From SKVR01 sp037441525 (GTDB lineage: Bacteria > Bacteroidota > Bacteroidia > Bacteroidales > UBA7960), in assembly GCA_037441525.1 (NCBI GenBank), contig JBBISA010000001.1, positions 186,001 to 250,000 on the forward strand: a DNA stretch of 64,000 nucleotides, read 5' to 3'. The notes under the pieces were generated by a model. It was not told the origin of the DNA. It ran no database searches and was given only the letters and a program-made list of their open reading frames with translations. This document shows, piece after piece, positions 59,909 through 64,000 of the stretch. The position numbers and the translations under genes are program-made. Every line of letters starts with the position of its first letter. Position 1 is the stretch's first letter.

Positions 59909-61399
59909 TTATCCTTTCTCTTCACCGTATTTCATCACTTTAATGATGTAACGCGGGCTAATGAGTCGGATGCTAAAAGCCAGTATAATTGATAGCATAG
60001 CCATTGCGGAAAGCTGATAAATCCAGTCGTAGGGCAATCTGCAAGTCAGATAACCCAATATAACAACCCCACCAATGAATGAAGCCAGTTTGGCTATTAT
60101 CCGGTAATTGATTCTGAAATGGAATATTTTGCTTACTAAAATAACCTGAACTATAGCAATCAATGATTGTGTTATTAGGGTAGCCCATGCCGAACCCAAT
60201 GCCTTGTAATCAGGAATTAAATATATATTGAGGAACACATTTAAAACCATGCCTGTTAAGGCTACGATATTAAGGTATTTAAGGCTTCCATTTGCTGTAA
60301 GAAGGGTGCTGAAGATGTACATAGTTGACACGGCACAAAAACTGATCATCAATAGCCCAAAAACCTTTGAGCTTTGGACAATTCGATACTCAAACATTTG
60401 GTTGGTTTCACCGGGATGTATTCCATATAACAGGTGCATTATTTCATCTGCATAAAAGAAGGAGCAAACTGCAATTATTACGGCAGGGGTAAATATTAGG
60501 GTAAATGAAAGTTTAATAAGCTCCTCGATGGATTGCTTTTCCTTAAGCATACGGGCAAATATGGGGAGTAATAATACTGCAAACAAATACGCAATCATAT
60601 TTGCTGCATCCAACAATCTGTAAGCTGATGCATATATACCTGAATACCAACCACCTTCATTTCCAAGAAGCCGCTCAAGCATAACACTGTCAATTCGGCT
60701 GTAAAAAGTCATTAATAAAACCAAAACTGCAAATGGCAAACTTTGTCGCAGGATAAGCAGAAAAAACGGGAAATTCCAGTTTAGTTTCAGAAACCTGATG
60801 TCTGCCCTGCGAAAAACAATAATCAGCGATATCAGGGCAGTGAGGGCGAGTGAAAGTGTTTGTGCATAAACAAAATGCTGGATTTTGAATTCAGGAACAA
60901 TATTGCCCCACAAAAGAATGGCACAAATTATAATCATCAGGCTTCGGTCGAGAACCGAAACCACACTGTCGGTTTTGAAAAGATGTAATCCTCCAAGATT
61001 CGACCTGAGGTAAAGAACAAAACTTACAAGAAACTGATTAATCGCCAGAAAAACCAATATTGTAATCTGCTGTTTCGAATACTCAATAAAGAAAGCTCCG
61101 GCAAAGGTTAGTATGATATAAACAAAAAACAAAAGCAGTTTCAAAACAATAATGTTACTCAGGTGCTTTCTGAGCAATTGATTATTCTGAGCAATGTTTT
61201 TATTATTAAAGGTGGTTATTCCAAAATCCAAAAGAATATAGAAAAGGAAAGAAAAATTAAAGACAGCGAAGTAAAACCCGTATTCCTCAGCGCCCACTGT
61301 GTTTTGCACAGTGCGGTCGATACCGAAAATCCAGAAAGGTTTAATTAAAAGATTTAAAACCAGCACCAGAGCCAGATTTCTCAAAAATTTTCGCTGCAT
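59909..61399 (-). CDS. Oligosaccharide flippase (Wzx/MurJ-like)
   Basis: Inner-membrane flippase of 496 aa with about 14 helices, of the polysaccharide biosynthesis (RfbX/Wzx) family in the MOP superfamily. Typical segments are FLRNLALVLVLNLLIKPFWI, VGAEEYGFYFAVFNFSFLFYILLDFGI in parts, MTFYSRIDSVMLERLLGNEGGWY and SVLALPIF-like repeats before TM14. It moves lipid-linked glycan units across the membrane for Wzy/Wzz assembly. It is the first gene of the flippase-chain-length-ligase run (106-nt gap to the Wzz gene), which has no glycosyltransferase of its own in the window. Confidence 0.9.
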   Translation of the reverse strand: MQRKFLRNLALVLVLNLLIKPFWIFGIDRTVQNTVGAEEYGFYFAVFNFSFLFYILLDFGITTFNNKNIAQNNQLLRKHLSNIIVLKLLLFFVYIILTFAGAFFIEYSKQQITILVFLAINQFLVSFVLYLRSNLGGLHLFKTDSVVSVLDRSLMIIICAILLWGNIVPEFKIQHFVYAQTLSLALTALISLIIVFRRADIRFLKLNWNFPFFLLILRQSLPFAVLVLLMTFYSRIDSVMLERLLGNEGGWYSGIYASAYRLLDAANMIAYLFAVLLLPIFARMLKEKQSIEELIKLSFTLIFTPAVIIAVCSFFYADEIMHLLYGIHPGETNQMFEYRIVQSSKVFGLLMISFCAVSTMYIFSTLLTANGSLKYLNIVALTGMVLNVFLNIYLIPDYKALGSAWATLITQSLIAIVQVILVSKIFHFRINYRIIAKLASFIGGVVILGYLTCRLPYDWIYQLSAMAMLSIILAFSIRLISPRYIIKVMKYGEEKG

Positions 61400-61722
61400 T
61401 AAGCTCTACACATTACAAACTTCTCCCATCACTAAACAATAACTTATCCGGCTCAAAATTAAAAACTTTTATATATATGATGTCCTTACTGATTAAAAAT
61501 TGACGCAACTAATTCGTCATAAGAAATAAAACAGCTCTTTGTACCGCAATCATACAAGTACAAACCATCAAAAAAGAGTACCTTTGAAAGGCTTAATCAG
61601 AACAATCATTGCTGGTATTTCTGGTGAGTTTAATTTTAAACCCGGATTAGTCATTAGAAAAAACGGCTAAAGACAAATTTGGGTTAAATACATAGCAAAA
61701 ACTAATACTAAAGATTCATACA
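61400..61722. other. Divergent intergenic region containing the repeat copy A
   Basis: About 320 nt between the flippase and the Smr genes. It contains the 47-nt repeat at 61637-61683 and a plus-strand -7-like TACCTTTG at 61579-61586 without a TTG at the right distance. I see nothing else. Confidence 0.5.
61637..61683 (-). repeat. Intergenic repeat, copy A
   Basis: A 47-nt element on the minus strand, found inverted at 8673-8764. Its two parts, 61637-61656 and 61654-61683, match copy B with 18 of 20 and 29 of 30 identities. It ends 39 nt before the Smr gene start. Confidence 0.65.
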
Positions 61723-62820
61723 ATGATTTTAAAGCCAGGCGATCGCGTGAGTTTTTTAAATGATACAGGTGGAGGAATAGTAACACGTATCATTGATGAA
61801 AACCTTGTGCATGTTACTATTGAAGACGGTTTTGAAATTCCGGTACTGGCCCGGGAGCTCATAAAAACCGGTGGTGAAGAAATGGCAAGTGAAATAGCAC
61901 GGGCGCATCAGCAATTGCTCGCAAAAAAGGATGAAATTCATGTAAATGATGATTTACTTCCTTTATATATTTCACACAACAACCCCCAACAGAGACCAAA
62001 TGGATTGTATATGGCATTTGTTCCGAAAAACCAGGATAATCCATTGACCGGCCCGCTTGAGGTTATTCTTGTAAATCACACAGACTATAGTGCTCTTTTC
62101 AGTTTGTTTCTCAACTATGCAGGCAACTATAACGGTTCTGAATATGGCATAATAGAACCATCCTCGCAACTAAACCTGGGTTCGATTGAATCAACAGAAA
62201 TAGAAAAATGGGCTAATGCACTCTGGCAAAATGTTTTTTTTGTTGAAGGAAAGGGAAAGCCTGTAGCTCCTTTTAGCGGGCTTATCAATTTCAGGCCAGT
62301 AAAACTTTACCGTGAAGAGAATTACCTGTTTGAAGGATTGCTGAGAAAAAAAGCATTTTTTGTCGAGATAGCCAGGCTATCCCATCTTCTATCAAAGCCA
62401 TTTCTCGATGAAAAAGTTTCGCCTGAAAGCATCAGAGCCCTTGAAGAAAAGATATCGCAACCCAGAAAAGCATCAATGCCTGAAACAAGACAACCCAAAG
62501 AATCGTTCCTTGACAAGCATAAAATTGATGATAAAATAGCCGAAGTTGACCTTCATATTGGCGAGCTGGTTGAAAATTTTACCAATCTCGATAATGCTGA
62601 TATGCTTTTTATACAACTCGATTATTTTAAGAATTGCATGAAACAGGCCGATACAGAAAAAATACAGAAGATTATTTTTATTCACGGAGTAGGCAATGGT
62701 AAGTTGAAAACCGAAATACATAATCTTCTTAAAGAGTATGATGGTATTGAGTTTTACGATGCTCCCTATGCCCGTTATGGCCTGGGAGCCACCGAAGTAA
62801 ATTTTTACCGAAACAAATAA
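61723..62820 (+). CDS. DUF2027 protein with C-terminal Smr domain
   Basis: Protein of 365 aa. N-terminal SH3-like barrel (~1-50, LKPGDRVSFLNDTGGGIVTRI), a beta-rich middle domain (~75-230, PNGLYMAFVPKNQDNP and EVILVNHTDYSALFSLF) that together make DUF2027, and a C-terminal Smr domain (~285-365) with VDLHIGELVENF and IHGVGNGKLKTEIHNLL (HGxGxGxL). Smr domains, as in MutS2, nick or bind branched nucleic acids or act on stalled ribosomes. This fusion is confined to the phylum as far as I know. Its stop codon is followed at once by the rnpB 5' stem. Confidence 0.87.
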   Translation: MILKPGDRVSFLNDTGGGIVTRIIDENLVHVTIEDGFEIPVLARELIKTGGEEMASEIARAHQQLLAKKDEIHVNDDLLPLYISHNNPQQRPNGLYMAFVPKNQDNPLTGPLEVILVNHTDYSALFSLFLNYAGNYNGSEYGIIEPSSQLNLGSIESTEIEKWANALWQNVFFVEGKGKPVAPFSGLINFRPVKLYREENYLFEGLLRKKAFFVEIARLSHLLSKPFLDEKVSPESIRALEEKISQPRKASMPETRQPKESFLDKHKIDDKIAEVDLHIGELVENFTNLDNADMLFIQLDYFKNCMKQADTEKIQKIIFIHGVGNGKLKTEIHNLLKEYDGIEFYDAPYARYGLGATEVNFYRNK

Positions 62821-63192
62821 AAGGCAGGCTTTCCTGTCGCTGCGGCCCAATGGTGGCCGGAGAGGAAAGTCCGGGCAACACAGGGTAGCATACTTCCTAA
62901 CGGGAAGCTGTTTTGCAGGTGCAAAGCAAGAGAAAGTGCCACAGAAAAGAACCGCCCTGCCTTGTGCAGGGTAAGGGTGAAAACGTGAGGTAAGAGCTCA
63001 CGCGCTGCATGGGCGACCATGCAATGGGGTAAACCTTATGCGTTGAAAGGCCAAATATACCGGGGGTAGAGGGTAACCCGCCCAATCCCGGAGGGTAGGC
63101 CGTTTGAGGGCTGGTGCGAGCCAGCTCCTGGATAAATGACAGGATTCTGCTCAGGCAGAAAACAGAACCCGGCTTATAAGTCTGCCTTTTTT
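62821..63192 (+). ncRNA. rnpB: RNase P RNA
   Basis: Catalytic RNA of RNase P, about 370 nt. P1 is formed by 62821-62831 with 63178-63188 (11 pairs, one G-T), followed by a T run that doubles as terminator. Universal regions are clear: AGAGGAAAGTCCGGGC near 62861 (CR-I, P4 5' strand) and ACAGAACCCGGCTTAT near 63162 (CR-V, P4 3' strand), with a long P-stem region GGTAAACC near 63030 and an AGGGTAAGGGTGAAAACGTG stretch in between. It processes tRNA 5' ends. It begins on the base after the TAA of the Smr gene, so its promoter must be within that gene or it is processed from a longer transcript. Confidence 0.97.
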
Positions 63193-63403
63193 ATTTTTTC
63201 TGTTTTAGATTTCCCTTCAAACATTTATTAAATCAACTTTTTTGATTTCTCTGCCAATAATTGACTATAAGAAGCGTTTTTCACCCAAACCAAAAGGCAG
63301 GCAAGTATCAATGCTATTGTTAATAAAATGGACTGTTTGTTGAAAATCAAGCCCGATTGAATCAACTTTTTATTGCTAATTTCGCTGCCAAATACTGAAT
63401 TAT

Positions 63404-64000
63404 ATGACAAGAAAAAATCTAGCTATTCTCAGTTTTATTGCATTGTTCTTTCCCATGATGGTTATTGCCCAACGTACATCGGTGTACGATAACCCCCATG
63501 CCGATTTCGACCTGGCTATGGAGTTATTTAATAAAGGGAAATTTGGTGCAGCCCGCAACCTATTCCAGGAAACGGTAAACCGTATCGATGATCGTGAATC
63601 CAAAGTGCGCATCAATGCCGAATATTATGTAGCTATATGTGCAGTAGAACTTTTTCATCCCGATGCCGAAAAACTACTTACTGATTTCATTTTTAATCAT
63701 CCAACCCATTCTCTTTTAGGGTTAGCCAGTTTTCAGATGGGGAATTTGCAATACCGCAAAAGAAATTATGCCGATGCCATTGCGTGGTACAACCGGGTTG
63801 ATGTATGGGACCTTAACCAGTCGCAGCGCATGGAATTAAAGTTTAAGACCGGCTACAGTTATTTCATGAACGATAACTACCAGCAGGCCAAACACTACTT
63901 TTTCGATATCAAGGACCAGCAATCCATGTATTTTTCTCCGGCATCGTACTACTATGCACATATAGCTTACACAGAGGAAAACTACGAAACTGCCCTCACC
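63404..64000 (+). CDS. Exported TPR-repeat protein (5' part, runs off the window)
   Basis: Open frame of 199 codons without a stop, so the gene is cut by the window end. Signal peptide MTRKNLAILSFIALFFPMMVIAQ, then tetratricopeptide-like pairs: FDLAMELFNKGKFGAARNLFQ, SLLGLASFQMGNLQYRKRNYADAIAWYNRV in parts and KFKTGYSYFMNDNYQQAKHYFFDI. In Bacteroidota such proteins are often around 1000 residues, periplasmic or outer-membrane linked. The ATG at 63404 is chosen as first Met before a clean signal peptide. It lies 212 nt after rnpB; function unknown. Confidence 0.85.
   Translation, partial: MTRKNLAILSFIALFFPMMVIAQRTSVYDNPHADFDLAMELFNKGKFGAARNLFQETVNRIDDRESKVRINAEYYVAICAVELFHPDAEKLLTDFIFNHPTHSLLGLASFQMGNLQYRKRNYADAIAWYNRVDVWDLNQSQRMELKFKTGYSYFMNDNYQQAKHYFFDIKDQQSMYFSPASYYYAHIAYTEENYETALT

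Noticed and set aside
63228..63410. Minus-strand 60-codon frame with one membrane helix between rnpB and the last gene
   Set aside because: It overlaps the start of the TPR gene on the other strand, has no visible RBS or promoter, and AT-rich DNA often gives such hydrophobic frames.
1..64000. CRISPR arrays, insertion sequences, prophage or integrase genes
   Set aside because: No regular direct repeats with spacers, no transposase or phage protein motifs were found in any frame.

Overview
The window is chromosomal DNA from a member of the Bacteroidota, most likely a free-living or sediment-type relative of the Bacteroidales/Marinilabiliales. The evidence is a type IX secretion C-terminal sorting domain on a protease, several promoters of the phylum-specific form TTG-N19-TAnnTTTG, families largely confined to this phylum (DUF6913, DUF6132, DUF3127, DUF2027-Smr, START-like, HhH/beta-barrel proteins), a zinc-site-less tRNA-guanine transglycosylase, and AT-rich DNA with weak ribosome binding sites. 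I see no insertion sequence, prophage, CRISPR array or rRNA operon.

Layout. 0.1-6.8 kb (minus strand): an envelope block with a CTG-N19-TAATTTTG promoter, a GT2 and a GT4 glycosyltransferase, GmhA and a GmhB-like HAD phosphatase (heptose precursor steps), then a MORN-repeat protein, a lipoprotein and a secreted subtilase. 7.0-10.5 kb: MATE exporter, tRNA-Arg(ACG) with its own promoter and terminator, a repeat-containing intergenic region, and a membrane TPR protein. 10.7-19.2 kb: dapA with a DUF6913 gene, a flavin reductase, a PhnP-like metallohydrolase, an orphan peptide-binding lipoprotein, a DUF2007-Usp-Usp stress protein, and the purK-purE pair in which purE carries two tandem in-frame TAA codons. 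19.4-29.5 kb: two outer membrane beta-barrel proteins, a POT peptide transporter, a very large metalloprotease/TolB-propeller/barrel protein, a class V PLP enzyme and a START-like protein. 29.7-37.7 kb: photolyase, a HAMP-GAF-PAS receptor next to a YfiR-type protein, a Nudix hydrolase, a Cys-tailed lipoprotein and a GBE1-type glycogen branching enzyme. 37.9-49 kb: isoaspartyl dipeptidase, RNase Z, lipoate ligase, an alpha-solenoid repeat protein, an SSB-tailed DUF3127 protein, a PepSY-type membrane protein, an ECF sigma factor coupled to a membrane glycosyltransferase, tgt with an LptF/G permease, and two thioredoxins with a DUF6132 protein. 49.5-64 kb: DUF4197 protein, DHOD-like enzyme, nucleoside kinase, FadL-type porin, VanX-type dipeptidase, nitroreductase, a polysaccharide ligase/chain-length/flippase cluster, a DUF2027-Smr protein and rnpB directly behind it, then a TPR protein cut by the window end.

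Most of this is housekeeping and envelope biology. The items most worth a second look are the doubly interrupted purE, the inverted pair of composite intergenic repeats at 8.7 and 61.6 kb, the compensated A19-U56 tertiary pair in tRNA-Arg, the protease-propeller-barrel protein, the HhH-barrel protein, and the Glu in place of the metal-bridging Lys in the isoaspartyl dipeptidase. I did not find a clear multi-gene undescribed system; the best candidates are the YfiR/HAMP-GAF-PAS pair and the sigma factor-glycosyltransferase pair.
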